The notes under the pieces were generated by a model. It saw nothing but the letters and a program-made list of their open reading frames with translations. It did no database searches and had not been told where the DNA came from. The translations under genes were made by a program, and so were the position numbers. This document shows, in pieces, positions 34,226 to 42,947 of a stretch of DNA of 64,000 nt. Position 1 is the first letter of the stretch. Every line of letters starts with the position of its first letter. Origin of the DNA: Anaerovibrio lipolyticus LB2005 (GTDB lineage Bacteria; Bacillota; Negativicutes; Selenomonadales; Selenomonadaceae); contig NZ_JHYA01000010.1 of NCBI RefSeq assembly GCF_000621545.1, positions 1 to 64,000 of the forward strand, given 5' to 3'.

Positions 34226-34996
34226 TTAAATATAGTATTCCACTTCCTGCTTACGCACCAGCTGGAAGGCCTGCATGATTTTATCCTCATACAGATGGAA
34301 ATCCTCACTGGTACGATCCCGCACCAAGCCCTTATTAATATCTAAAATTGAATGAACCGTTCCTGGATGAGCATTCATTACCACCACCCGGTCCCCCAGA
34401 TAAATTGCTTCACTGATATCATGGGTTACAAATACCACACTTAGCTTGTTTTTGCTGTAAATATCCAGCAACAGCTCCTGCAGCTCCATGCGGGTAAAGT
34501 TGTCCAAGGCCCCAAAGGGCTCATCCATGAATAATATTTCCGGCTCCAAGGCCAAGCTCCTGGCAATAGCTGTCCGCTGACGCATACCACCAGACAATTC
34601 GTGGATATATGAATTCTCATATTTTTCCAAATGCATGAGCTTCAAGTATTCCTTAGCCTTCTCTACCCGGGTTTTCTTATCATACATACCGTGAACATCC
34701 ATACCATAAACCACATTTTCCAATACGGTTTTCCAAGGAAACAGGGCATAGTCCTGAAATACAAAGGCGCATTTAGGCTGAGGCTCATTCACCAGCTTGT
34801 CATCCAGATATACACCACCGGATTCAGCACTATCCAGGCCAGCCATAATTCTAAGAAGGGTACTTTTACCACAGCCAGATGGTCCTAAAAGGCAAACAAA
34901 CTCTCTGGCCCCTACTGCCAGATTAAGGTCCGACAGTACCAGCTGGGACTGTCCATCCTTGGAGAAGGACTTACTAACATGTTTCACTTCCAACAT
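34226..34996 (-). CDS. SsuB/TauB-type ABC transporter ATPase
   Basis: ATPase of a nitrate/sulfonate/taurine-class importer, about 256 residues. Walker A GPSGCGKST, Q-loop VFQDYALFPWKTV, signature LSGGMRQR and Walker B ILFMDEPFGALD are all typical of SsuB. The ATG at 34996 follows GGGAGGG; an upstream frame lacks a site. It sits between the permease gene (13 nt) and the URO-D gene (36 nt) of the corrinoid cluster, so it likely imports the methylated substrate or a precursor. The ligand is not known. Confidence 0.92.
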   Translation of the reverse strand: MLEVKHVSKSFSKDGQSQLVLSDLNLAVGAREFVCLLGPSGCGKSTLLRIMAGLDSAESGGVYLDDKLVNEPQPKCAFVFQDYALFPWKTVLENVVYGMDVHGMYDKKTRVEKAKEYLKLMHLEKYENSYIHELSGGMRQRTAIARSLALEPEILFMDEPFGALDNFTRMELQELLLDIYSKNKLSVVFVTHDISEAIYLGDRVVVMNAHPGTVHSILDINKGLVRDRTSEDFHLYEDKIMQAFQLVRKQEVEYYI

Positions 34997-35009
34997 AATT
35001 GTCCCTCCC

Positions 35010-35801
35010 TTAATCCGCCGAATACTTGGCCTGCCACCGCAGCAGATGACGCTGTATCCTGTCAAAAACAGCCATTACAGCAGTTACCACCAGACCAATA
35101 AACAGAATACCTACGATAACCTTGCCATAATCGCCAAAATCAGAATAATACTTTACATACCAGCCTATACCTGAAGTGGCTCCAATCATCTCAGCCGATG
35201 CCAGCAGGATAAAGGAGAAAATCAATCCCACACTGCATCCAGTCAGTACCTGGGGCATAATAGCCGGCAGGATAATCTCAAAGAGCAAGCGCCGTTCCTT
35301 GATGCGGAGCATTCGGGCCGAATCAATCAAGGTTTTATCTATCTGCACCGTAGCATTTAGCGTACTCACGAATATTGGCCAAAAGGCCCCCACAAAAATT
35401 ACCAGAATAGACGCCAACTGAAAGGTTGGTAAAATAGCAATGGCGTAGGGTATATACACAATTGGTGGCACTGCACTCATAATCTTTGAAATGGGATGAA
35501 CAGCATTAAACAATCTGCGTCGCCAGCCCACAAATAAGCCTAAAGGAATGGCCGTGGCCAGTGCCAGGGTATAGGCCGCTGACAATAATACCAGGGAGCT
35601 GCCCAAACCACGGAATATGGTTGGCAGGTCACCGATAAACAGCTCCAGTACCTGCTGAGGAGATGGGAACAAGAATGCATCCAATACCTCCAGCTGCACC
35701 GTCAGCACTTCCCACACCACCAGAATCCCCAGAAAAATAGCTGTAACATCCACCACCTGTTGAGTCTTGGCCGACTTAGTAAAATTGAATTTATAAATCA
35801 T
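35010..35801 (-). CDS. SsuC/TauC-type ABC transporter permease
   Basis: Inner-membrane importer subunit, about 263 residues with six helices. The EAA loop DSARMLRIKERRLLFEIILPA is the ATPase contact (shown here in part as DSARMLRIKERRLLF). The ATG at 35801 lies in the last codons of the binding-protein gene (11-nt overlap), which suggests translational coupling and fixes the start; a longer upstream frame would overlap that gene by over 130 nt. Co-operonic with the SsuB-type ATPase. Confidence 0.9.
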   Translation of the reverse strand: MIYKFNFTKSAKTQQVVDVTAIFLGILVVWEVLTVQLEVLDAFLFPSPQQVLELFIGDLPTIFRGLGSSLVLLSAAYTLALATAIPLGLFVGWRRRLFNAVHPISKIMSAVPPIVYIPYAIAILPTFQLASILVIFVGAFWPIFVSTLNATVQIDKTLIDSARMLRIKERRLLFEIILPAIMPQVLTGCSVGLIFSFILLASAEMIGATSGIGWYVKYYSDFGDYGKVIVGILFIGLVVTAVMAVFDRIQRHLLRWQAKYSAD

Positions 35802-36840
35802 TTTTCTCAAAATCTGCTTTAAGCTGCTTGTAAATGCTATCCTGCGGCTCAGCTTCAAGAAGCTTGTCCAGGGCCTTCTGATAGAGCTGGATATTGATGT
35901 GCTCTGCAATGTCAAAGTCCTTTTCAATATAACCCACTTCCTTCATGTACTTATAAAAGTCAATTACGGCATTACGATTTGGATCTGGATTGGATTCCAC
36001 ATATTTACCATAGGTCTCCTCATACAGTGTATCCTTATCAATATTCACATACTTGGATAATATCTCTATGGATTCATCCTTATTTGTCTTGTAGAATCGA
36101 TACGCCTTAATCATGGCCCGGAGAAACGCCTCATAATTTTCTGGATGCTTCTGGATATTGGCGGTAGAGGCAATTTGACGGCAGCATGGATGATTTTCAA
36201 AGCCAGGCACCTCCGGACTGTACTTAACAATCTTTAAGCCCTGTTGTTCTGCCATTTTACGGAATGGAGTCCATACAACAGAAGCATCTGCTGCACCATT
36301 CTTCACTGCCTCCATAGCCGCAGAAGCTGATTCCATTTCCTTAAAGGTTACATCCTCGCCGATTTTTAGGCCCTGCTTAATAGCTGCCTCACGGAATACA
36401 ATATCACCGGTGGCCAAACGAATGGTGGCCACAGTCTTTCCCTTAAGATTCTTTAAATCAGCTAATTCAGCAGCCTTCTCCGGCTTTGCCACCAGAGCAT
36501 GGCCCATGGACATCTGCCCGGCAAAAATCGTTATCGGGCTTCCCTTGGACATATACACCATTGGTGCCGAGCTGCCAAAAGCTCCCACATCCAGCTTACC
36601 ATTGGCCACAGCGGTAATGCCCTCACCGGAATTATTGAATAATACCAACTCTGAATTTAACCCTTCTTCAGCAAAATAACCCTTCTCCTGGGCAATAAAA
36701 TATAAAATATGTCCAGTGGAAGCCAGATAACCAATCTTAAAATCCGTCTTTTTATCTGTTCCTGCGGACTTTTCAGAACCACCGCAGGCTGTTGTAATCA
36801 TAGCAATTACAATTAATAATGCTGCTAATATCTTCTTCAT
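35791..36840 (-). CDS. SsuA/NMT1-type ABC binding lipoprotein
   Basis: 349 residues. A lipoprotein signal ends in TTACGG (mature Cys near residue 19). The mature part has the nitrate/sulfonate/thiamine-precursor binding fold: IGYLASTGHILYFIAQEKGY at the start, then NGKLDVGAFGSSAPMVYMSKG and a VWTPFRKMAEQQG stretch. Ligands in this class are anions or aromatic/sulfonate compounds; here the neighbours suggest a methylated compound. It lies 17 nt after the URO-D gene at 36858-37961. Confidence 0.9.
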   Translation of the reverse strand: MKKILAALLIVIAMITTACGGSEKSAGTDKKTDFKIGYLASTGHILYFIAQEKGYFAEEGLNSELVLFNNSGEGITAVANGKLDVGAFGSSAPMVYMSKGSPITIFAGQMSMGHALVAKPEKAAELADLKNLKGKTVATIRLATGDIVFREAAIKQGLKIGEDVTFKEMESASAAMEAVKNGAADASVVWTPFRKMAEQQGLKIVKYSPEVPGFENHPCCRQIASTANIQKHPENYEAFLRAMIKAYRFYKTNKDESIEILSKYVNIDKDTLYEETYGKYVESNPDPNRNAVIDFYKYMKEVGYIEKDFDIAEHINIQLYQKALDKLLEAEPQDSIYKQLKADFEKNDL

Positions 36841-36857
36841 ACCCTATCATCCCTCTT

Positions 36858-37961
36858 TCATGCCACAATAGAGGTGGCATCCTTAATCGCAAACGGATTG
36901 CCGATACGACGTACCGTATTTAACATTTCGTGAATATTTTCAAATGGGGTTTCCGTTGGCAGGCTACACCCAGAGGCTACAATAAAGCCCTTTGGTGAAT
37001 CGTAAACCTTGCGGACAACTTCCACCGTGGCTTTACGCACATCCTCCACCGTGCCCTCCAGCATTGTTTCCGATGGCCGTACATTGCCCATAAGCATTAC
37101 CCTGTCCCCTACCAGCTCCTTGGCCTTTAGGATATCCGCATCATTGTCAATACTCAGGCAGTCCGCCCCGGCCTTTACCATATCCTCCCAAATACCATCA
37201 GTTTTCCCGCAAATGTGCAGGGTTACCTTCTTACCCTTGTCATGAATATGGTCAATTAGCTTTTTCAAATATGGCAAGGAGAATTTACGGAACAATCTTG
37301 GGCTTATAACTGTGCTTGATGACATGGCGTCTGTAAGACTTGGGGTAACTCCCGCATCAATTACTGCATCCACATAACGAAGATTACTCTCCAATGACAC
37401 CTGACATAGCTTATGAACAGCTTCCGGATTCTTCAAGGTTAAACGCACCAGATTTTCTGCTCCCACCAAAAAAGATGAGTTGGTAAATGGTCCGGTGACT
37501 GCACCACCCACGGGGACTTCCTCGCCTACTGCATCCACCACTATCCTCATGGCCTTTAAATGCTCAGGCAAATTGCCGTCCTTATAGGGATCCGCCGGAC
37601 GCAGCTTATCGATCTCATCCAAATTGGACAATCGTGGATCCAGCTTTATTACCGGCTGACCGAGATATGCTGTTTCATCCTCGGGGTATATTACCTCGGA
37701 CCCCATGGCCTCAGCTTGGGTATATAGATCGGTAAACACCCGAATATTGTCATAATGAAACAATTTATAGGCCGCAATATGGGCCTTGGCTATCAGCTCT
37801 CCATTGCCGCGGAAATCCGATACCTTTACCCCGATTACCCGGGCAGCGGTATTTCCTACAATTGGTACACATGGCAGCCGATCTATGTCTTCGCCCTTAG
37901 CGTAGGCTGTCATACGCTCAATGGCCGTCATCTCATCCTTCCATTCCGTCATGAAATTCAT
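36858..37961 (-). CDS. URO-D-fold methyltransferase, MtaA/CmuA-like 2
   Basis: 367 residues, the longest of three URO-D-fold paralogues here. The N-terminal helices TAIERMTAYAKGEDIDRLPC are the family start; zinc ligands are the H-x-C in LHICGKTDGI and the Cys in VASGCSLPTETP, the pattern of MtaA, MtbA and CmuA. Those enzymes move a methyl group between a corrinoid protein and a thiol or tetrahydrofolate, or from substrate to corrinoid. Which half-reaction applies is not decided by sequence. It is 22 nt after the activator gene. Confidence 0.9.
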   Translation of the reverse strand: MNFMTEWKDEMTAIERMTAYAKGEDIDRLPCVPIVGNTAARVIGVKVSDFRGNGELIAKAHIAAYKLFHYDNIRVFTDLYTQAEAMGSEVIYPEDETAYLGQPVIKLDPRLSNLDEIDKLRPADPYKDGNLPEHLKAMRIVVDAVGEEVPVGGAVTGPFTNSSFLVGAENLVRLTLKNPEAVHKLCQVSLESNLRYVDAVIDAGVTPSLTDAMSSSTVISPRLFRKFSLPYLKKLIDHIHDKGKKVTLHICGKTDGIWEDMVKAGADCLSIDNDADILKAKELVGDRVMLMGNVRPSETMLEGTVEDVRKATVEVVRKVYDSPKGFIVASGCSLPTETPFENIHEMLNTVRRIGNPFAIKDATSIVA

Positions 37962-37983
37962 CTGCCTTTCTTGCTCAACATTT

Positions 37984-39912
37984 TCATTGCTTCGTCACAT
38001 GATGAAACCTTGCTTTGGCGTGGGGAATGGCAATAGCTTCCATAAAATGCTCCTGAAAATCAGGTTCCGCCGCCGTCTCCACAAATTCCACCTTTCTGGC
38101 AATTTCATCCGCCTCATGGCGTTTATCGATATTTAATAAGGCAATACGGGCACCATCACCTGCAGCATTGCCCACAGCATGAATATTATCAAGATCGCAA
38201 TCTGGGAACATGCCCATTACCAAAGCACTGCGCTTATTTATATAGCTGCCGAAGGCCCCAGCCAGAATTACCTCATCCACATGGTCAATGCCATATTTAT
38301 TCAATAAGTACTCAGCCCCCACATAGATAGCGCCCTTGGCCAGCTGAATGGCCCGAATATCGGCCTGGGTAACTACTATGTCCTGTCCTATTCCTGTTTC
38401 CTTGGCATAGGCCAGCACATATTCCCACTTGCCATTTTCATCCCTTCTAATGCGGGGAGTGTCCAATTTATTATTAATGCGGCCACTCTTTCCCACGATT
38501 CCCGCCTCATAAAGGGCGGCAAATACATCGATTATCCCTGAACCACAGATGCCTAAGGCTCCAGTAACCTCCAGCTCCGGATACCAGGTATCATTGCCGA
38601 TAACCTTGTAGGATGGCTCCAGGGTTTCCTTGTCAATTTTCACGCCTTCAATGGCACCAGGAGCAGCCCGCATACCAAATTTTATCTGAGCCCCTTCCAA
38701 TGCTGGGCCAGTGGCACAGGAGGTACACAGCAGTCTGTCCCGGTTTCCCAGGTCAATCTCCCCGTTGGTACCAATATCGATAATCAGCTTTATCTTATCG
38801 CTGTTATATGGTTCCTCGGCTATGACCACCGCCATATTATCTGCCCCTACAAAGCCAGCCTCAATAGGTAATGAATGTACCCAGCCAGCGGGATTTATAT
38901 TTATGCCCAAATCCCTGGCCTTTATGTCCAAGGCATGTGCCGCCACTGGCGCAAAGGGGGAGCGCCCCACATAACCAGGGTACAGCTTTAGGGCCAAATG
39001 ATGCATTACAGTATTGTAGACCAGCACCATTTCATCCACATCCTCCGGGGTACCACCAATACCAGCCGTCAGCTCCGTGGCCAGCTCATTGACATCATTT
39101 ATGATAATGTCATGCAAGGTCTGAAGCCCATCGGGGTTACTGGTGGCATAGGATACTCTTGATAGAATATCCTCACCATAGCCAATCTGGGAATTCATAC
39201 GGGAGGCCTTTTGAAGCAGCTCCCCTGTATCCAAATCACAGAGATAGGCCGCCAGTGTAGTAGTACCAATATCAATGGCAATACCCAGCTTACGGCTGTA
39301 ATCACCGCCCCGCACCCTAACGATTTCCTGCTTGTCCTCCCGCACTGTTACGGTAACCTCCCAGTTATTTTCCCTAAGCACCTGGGACAGATTACATAAA
39401 ACTGTATAGTCAAGGGTTATATCACCTAAGCCCGTTGACTCGTATAAAGCCCGTAATAGTCGTTGCTGATCATCCATAGGGTCCTCTAAGGTTGGTGGCG
39501 TAAGTCTTAAAAAATAGGATTTTACCGCTGGCTTTATGGCAATTTGTCTGGAACTGCCTGCCTCCAGTACCACCTGCTTGGCACTTTGGCTCTTCTTAGG
39601 AACACTGACCACCAAATCGCCCTTTATGTGGACACAGCAAGCTAAGCGCACACCCTTATGAATTTCTTCAGCAGTCAGAATTTTTTCTTCCACCGTACTT
39701 AGAGGAGAAATATGTTCCTTAGTTGAACTTAAATCCAATTTATCGAAATTTCCAAATTCTGGAATAATCTTACATTTCCCACAGACCATGGCCCCGCCGC
39801 AGGCCGCTTCAATACCAACCCCCAAGCTTTGTGCAGCTTGTAAAATAGTTGCTCCTTCCTCTACCTCACCGCGCCGGCCAGAGGGCTGAAATACAATCTG
39901 ATATTTGCTCAT
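37984..39912 (-). CDS. RACo-type reductive activator of corrinoid proteins (ASKHA domain)
   Basis: Returns oxidised cob(II)alamin to active cob(I)alamin using ATP. 642 residues: an N-terminal 2Fe-2S ferredoxin domain with Cys38, Cys44, Cys47 (AACGGAMVCGKCK) and a fourth near 92 (RLACCVHI), a linker domain (about 110-205) and a C-terminal ASKHA ATPase domain with IAIDIGTTTLAAYLCDL, IIDIGTNGEI and ILAGAFGSYI. Its presence shows that the cluster's corrinoid protein turns over by Co(I)/methyl-Co(III) chemistry. The ATG has GGGGG upstream; the next gene upstream is 12 nt away. Confidence 0.93.
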   Translation of the reverse strand: MSKYQIVFQPSGRRGEVEEGATILQAAQSLGVGIEAACGGAMVCGKCKIIPEFGNFDKLDLSSTKEHISPLSTVEEKILTAEEIHKGVRLACCVHIKGDLVVSVPKKSQSAKQVVLEAGSSRQIAIKPAVKSYFLRLTPPTLEDPMDDQQRLLRALYESTGLGDITLDYTVLCNLSQVLRENNWEVTVTVREDKQEIVRVRGGDYSRKLGIAIDIGTTTLAAYLCDLDTGELLQKASRMNSQIGYGEDILSRVSYATSNPDGLQTLHDIIINDVNELATELTAGIGGTPEDVDEMVLVYNTVMHHLALKLYPGYVGRSPFAPVAAHALDIKARDLGININPAGWVHSLPIEAGFVGADNMAVVIAEEPYNSDKIKLIIDIGTNGEIDLGNRDRLLCTSCATGPALEGAQIKFGMRAAPGAIEGVKIDKETLEPSYKVIGNDTWYPELEVTGALGICGSGIIDVFAALYEAGIVGKSGRINNKLDTPRIRRDENGKWEYVLAYAKETGIGQDIVVTQADIRAIQLAKGAIYVGAEYLLNKYGIDHVDEVILAGAFGSYINKRSALVMGMFPDCDLDNIHAVGNAAGDGARIALLNIDKRHEADEIARKVEFVETAAEPDFQEHFMEAIAIPHAKARFHHVTKQ

Positions 39913-39924
39913 TTATACGCCCCC

Positions 39925-40947
39925 TTACACAGCTTTGGCGGCACCAGTAAAGGTTTGGATATTGCTTAGTGGCGTTGAGGTACTCAACCCACAGGCCGGT
40001 GCCAATATATTAATCTCATCCCGGATAAGCTGCTCAGTGCCGCGCTGTATATTTGGTTCTTCCCCAAATTCCAGCAGGAAGGTACTAAGATTTCCCATGG
40101 TTGTAAGCTGAGGGTACGCTTCCTTCAGCTTTTTAAGACTTACCAACGCATCCACACTTATGGCATCCGCATGAAGATTGGCTATATGATGCGTCACGGC
40201 CTGCATGCGACCACATATATGAACGATAACTGGTACCCCCATTTCATGAATGGCATCCACCAGCTTATTTATATAAACCACTGCATAATCGCCGAACATC
40301 CTTGGACCTAATATTTCACCGGTGGCTGTTGGGTCAGCAATGGAAATTACGCTGGCGCCATTATCCACCATGTATCGGGCATAGCCAATCAGCTGATTGG
40401 TTACATAATCCACAAATCTGTGGGATTCATCCTTGACCTTACGCAGCTCCTTCAGGAAATTCATTGGATCCACCACCGAAGCGGCGGTACTCAATGGACC
40501 AGTTATGCTGCCTATAACCGGTATGTCAGGAGAGTGGCCGGCAGCATTATATATTGCCTGAAAAACTGTACCCGCTCTAGGGCTCTTCACTAGGGCATCA
40601 TCAGCCTTATAAATTACATCCTTTACCGAAGGAAATATTTCCTTGGCAATCTTTGGTTCACATTTTAGGGTACCAAAGTCGATATCACTGCCCAGCGCTT
40701 CAGCCTCCACGGTCATGCAAAAGGGAATACCCACATTTTCAAAGCCCGTATCCGCCTGCACATCCAAGGCCAAGTCTGCCATTATCTTCGAGTCACGATG
40801 TCCATCGGGTAATACATTTCCATGGTTTTTCATTACATCAACAATAGCTGAATTCATCATGCCCCCGGGACAAATCACTGGAGCCCTGTCAACTGCTTCG
40901 CCCTTTAGAGAACGTAGCAACCGCTCCTTGGGAGATAACACATCCAT
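39925..40947 (-). CDS. URO-D-fold methyltransferase, MtaA/CmuA-like 3
   Basis: 340 residues with MtaA features: LSPKERLLRSLKGEAVDRAP at the start, PVIGSITGPLSTAA in the barrel, zinc ligands H-x-C in VHICGRMQAV and Cys in APACGLSTSTPL. It lies 4 nt after the corrinoid protein gene, the closest coupling of the three paralogues, so it is the likeliest direct partner of that protein. MtaA-type enzymes accept the methyl group from methyl-corrinoid; the final acceptor in Negativicutes is unlikely to be coenzyme M and may be tetrahydrofolate or homocysteine (inference). Confidence 0.92.
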   Translation of the reverse strand: MDVLSPKERLLRSLKGEAVDRAPVICPGGMMNSAIVDVMKNHGNVLPDGHRDSKIMADLALDVQADTGFENVGIPFCMTVEAEALGSDIDFGTLKCEPKIAKEIFPSVKDVIYKADDALVKSPRAGTVFQAIYNAAGHSPDIPVIGSITGPLSTAASVVDPMNFLKELRKVKDESHRFVDYVTNQLIGYARYMVDNGASVISIADPTATGEILGPRMFGDYAVVYINKLVDAIHEMGVPVIVHICGRMQAVTHHIANLHADAISVDALVSLKKLKEAYPQLTTMGNLSTFLLEFGEEPNIQRGTEQLIRDEINILAPACGLSTSTPLSNIQTFTGAAKAV

Positions 40948-40951
40948 ATAC

Positions 40952-41617
40952 TCACGCTCCTAACGCCAAATCGGTATTCCCCAGCAGCTTTTCCGCCACT
41001 TTTACGGCATCAGCAGCATTCCTGGCATATCCGTCAGCACCAATCTTTTTGGCAAAGGCTGGAGAAATTGGGCCGCCACCCACAATAACCTTATATTTAT
41101 CACGAATACCCTTATTAGCGAGGATGTCTACCACTTCCTTCATCCCCGGCATCGTAGTAGTCATAAGAGTGGCAATACCAATAATATCTGCTCCATATTC
41201 CTCTGCTTTACTTACGAATTCAGCTGGGGGAATATCCCGGCCCAAATCCAGCACCTCAAAGCCACCAGTTTCCATCATCAGGCGAACCAGATTTTTACCG
41301 ATATCATGGGTATCACCCTCAACCACACCAATGACAACCTTGCCCTTCTTGGATACATTTTCACTCTTTAAATGGGGCTTTAATACATCAATCCCCACAT
41401 TCATAGCGTCAGAACACATCAACAGCTCTGGAACAAAATATTCTTCTTCATCAAATAATTGGCCGGCCCGTTCCATTCCCTTGGCCAGCCCCAAGTCTAT
41501 AGTTTCATAGGCATCAATACCAGCGGTAAGGGATTGTTGAGCCAGCTCCTCCACAGTATCCTCTTCCATTTCCACTACAGCATCGGCTATTTGTCTTAAT
41601 AATTCTTCCTTTTCCAT
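40952..41617 (-). CDS. corrinoid (cobalamin-binding) methyl carrier protein
   Basis: Shuttle protein that carries the methyl group on cobalt. 221 residues: an N-terminal helical cap (about 1-85) and a B12-binding Rossmann domain (about 90-215). The cobalt ligand His lies in GDTHDIGKN (D-x-H-x-x-G), followed by VLDLGRDIPPAEF and the closing IVGGGPI. It matches MtaC, MtbC and MttC. First gene of the cluster, with AGGAGG before the ATG and an operator-containing promoter upstream. Confidence 0.95.
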   Translation of the reverse strand: MEKEELLRQIADAVVEMEEDTVEELAQQSLTAGIDAYETIDLGLAKGMERAGQLFDEEEYFVPELLMCSDAMNVGIDVLKPHLKSENVSKKGKVVIGVVEGDTHDIGKNLVRLMMETGGFEVLDLGRDIPPAEFVSKAEEYGADIIGIATLMTTTMPGMKEVVDILANKGIRDKYKVIVGGGPISPAFAKKIGADGYARNAADAVKVAEKLLGNTDLALGA

Positions 41618-41660
41618 AGCTGTCTACCTCCTGCTCACAATTCATCATATTACATCTATA

Positions 41661-41679
41661 ACATACTTGTTTAGTATGT
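41661..41679 (-). promoter_or_regulatory. operator site A of the corrinoid cluster
   Basis: The 19-bp site ACATACTTGTTTAGTATGT (outer 7 bp ACATACT/AGTATGT symmetrical) lies downstream of the predicted start of transcription, in the leader. It shares the ACATAC...GTATGT ends and total length with site B; the centres are 47 bp apart. Confidence 0.65.
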
Positions 41680-41699
41680 TTATGGTTATGTTGAGATAG

Positions 41700-41729
41700 A
41701 TATTACAACATACCATAATGGTATGTCAA
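41700..41729 (-). promoter_or_regulatory. corrinoid-cluster promoter with operator B in its spacer
   Basis: On the minus strand a perfect -35 TTGACA (41724-41729) and -10 TAATAT (41700-41705) lie 18 bp apart. A perfect 9-1-9 palindrome ACATACCATAATGGTATGT (41708-41726) occupies the spacer and the edge of the -35 box. This arrangement fits a TetR-type repressor that blocks RNA polymerase. No regulator gene is present in the window. Confidence 0.75.
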
Positions 41730-41760
41730 TAGAAAATTTTATTAATTTTTGATATAGCAA

Positions 41761-41803
41761 AAAAACACCGGAAAATGATTTACTCATTTTCCAGTGTTTT
41801 TAA
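41761..41803 (-). terminator. csaB terminator
   Basis: On the minus strand a 14-bp stem with one mismatch (arms 41784-41797 and 41765-41778) is followed by seven T. It separates csaB from the corrinoid promoter. Confidence 0.9.
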
Positions 41804-41816
41804 CTGAATAACTGCA

Positions 41817-42938
41817 TTACTGCTTTTCTTTTTTCTTTTTATCAATGAGCTCAATGGCCAGCTCAGCATTGTGCATGGCCAGGCGGCGAAGCTCAGCGAA
41901 AAGCTGCTCGTTTTTCTTACTAAAGCCCGCTTTATCATTCCACTTGGCACGAACCTTGCTTACCAGCTCGTCATACTTGACATTTTCCAGGTCCCCCACA
42001 GGGCTTTCCCCTACAGACTCCAGAAATCTGTCAATCTTAGGATCATAGGAAACACCAATCATCGGCACTCCCATAACCGCTGCAAAAATCAATGCATGAA
42101 GACGAACGCCAATGAGCAGATCCATATTTCCAACTATGGACAGCAGCTCCTTGGTGGTGTATTCCTTATGAAGCACCACCGCATTACAGCTTGTCATGGA
42201 TGCCACCATTTCAGCACAATGTACATCCTCTGGATATTGCATTGGTAAAAATACAATGCGGGCATCAAATTCCTGGGCTATCTGGTCTGCGGCCCTGGCA
42301 ATTACTGCCTTGTAATGGGTCCAGTCCTGCCACTCCCGAACGGAAATGCCCACCAATGGCTTGGCACCATAGGCATTGTTTTCCTTCAAAATAGTCCTGC
42401 CGATATTTCTGTCCACAGGATGAATGGCGTGAACCGGGTCAGAGGTACACTCAATGGCAGGATGACGAATCTTCATCTGTGCCAATTCCCCTAATGAGCC
42501 CTTATCGCGAACCGTAATCTGCTTAATGCCATTACCAACTATGCGCATAATCCAGCGGGCCATGCGCCCCTGAATTGGACCTATACCCTGAGCATACAGC
42601 ATAACAGGGGTCCGCAGAAGCTCTGCCAGCACAATTATCATGAGATAATAATAAAGGCTGCGACGGGAAGTAACATTCTGCAAAAGACTGCCACCACCAC
42701 TTATAAGGAGGTCTGCCTTGTACAGGGCACCTATAATACTTCCAATATCCAGCCAACCAATGGAATTCACCTGATGGCGTTCCCTGGTGTCAGCAGGATC
42801 AGCGGAAATAACCGTAATATTTAAATTTGGATCCAAATCCGACAATACTTCTACCATAGCTGCCAGCATTGCTTCATCGCCGGCATTTCTGGAACCGTAA
42901 TACCCGGAAATTACAACATTACTCATGTCTGTTGTCAT
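41817..42938 (-). CDS. csaB: polysaccharide pyruvyl transferase CsaB
   Basis: Adds pyruvate ketal groups to a cell-wall polysaccharide, which then holds SLH-domain proteins. 373 residues of the polysaccharide pyruvyl transferase fold: ISGYYGSRNAGDEAML at the start, LLISGGGSLLQNVTSRRSLYYY, PVMLYAQGIGP, LIGVRLHALIFAAVMGVP and ISYDPKI-like GVSYDPKIDRFL. The start is unclear: GGA touches the ATG at 42938 and is 12 nt from the ATG at 42926. It lies 9 nt after the DUF5693 gene, a pairing common in Firmicutes that bear SLH proteins. In Negativicutes such proteins tether the outer membrane to the wall. Confidence 0.92.
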   Translation of the reverse strand: MTTDMSNVVISGYYGSRNAGDEAMLAAMVEVLSDLDPNLNITVISADPADTRERHQVNSIGWLDIGSIIGALYKADLLISGGGSLLQNVTSRRSLYYYLMIIVLAELLRTPVMLYAQGIGPIQGRMARWIMRIVGNGIKQITVRDKGSLGELAQMKIRHPAIECTSDPVHAIHPVDRNIGRTILKENNAYGAKPLVGISVREWQDWTHYKAVIARAADQIAQEFDARIVFLPMQYPEDVHCAEMVASMTSCNAVVLHKEYTTKELLSIVGNMDLLIGVRLHALIFAAVMGVPMIGVSYDPKIDRFLESVGESPVGDLENVKYDELVSKVRAKWNDKAGFSKKNEQLFAELRRLAMHNAELAIELIDKKKKEKQ

Positions 42939-42947
42939 TCCTTATCT

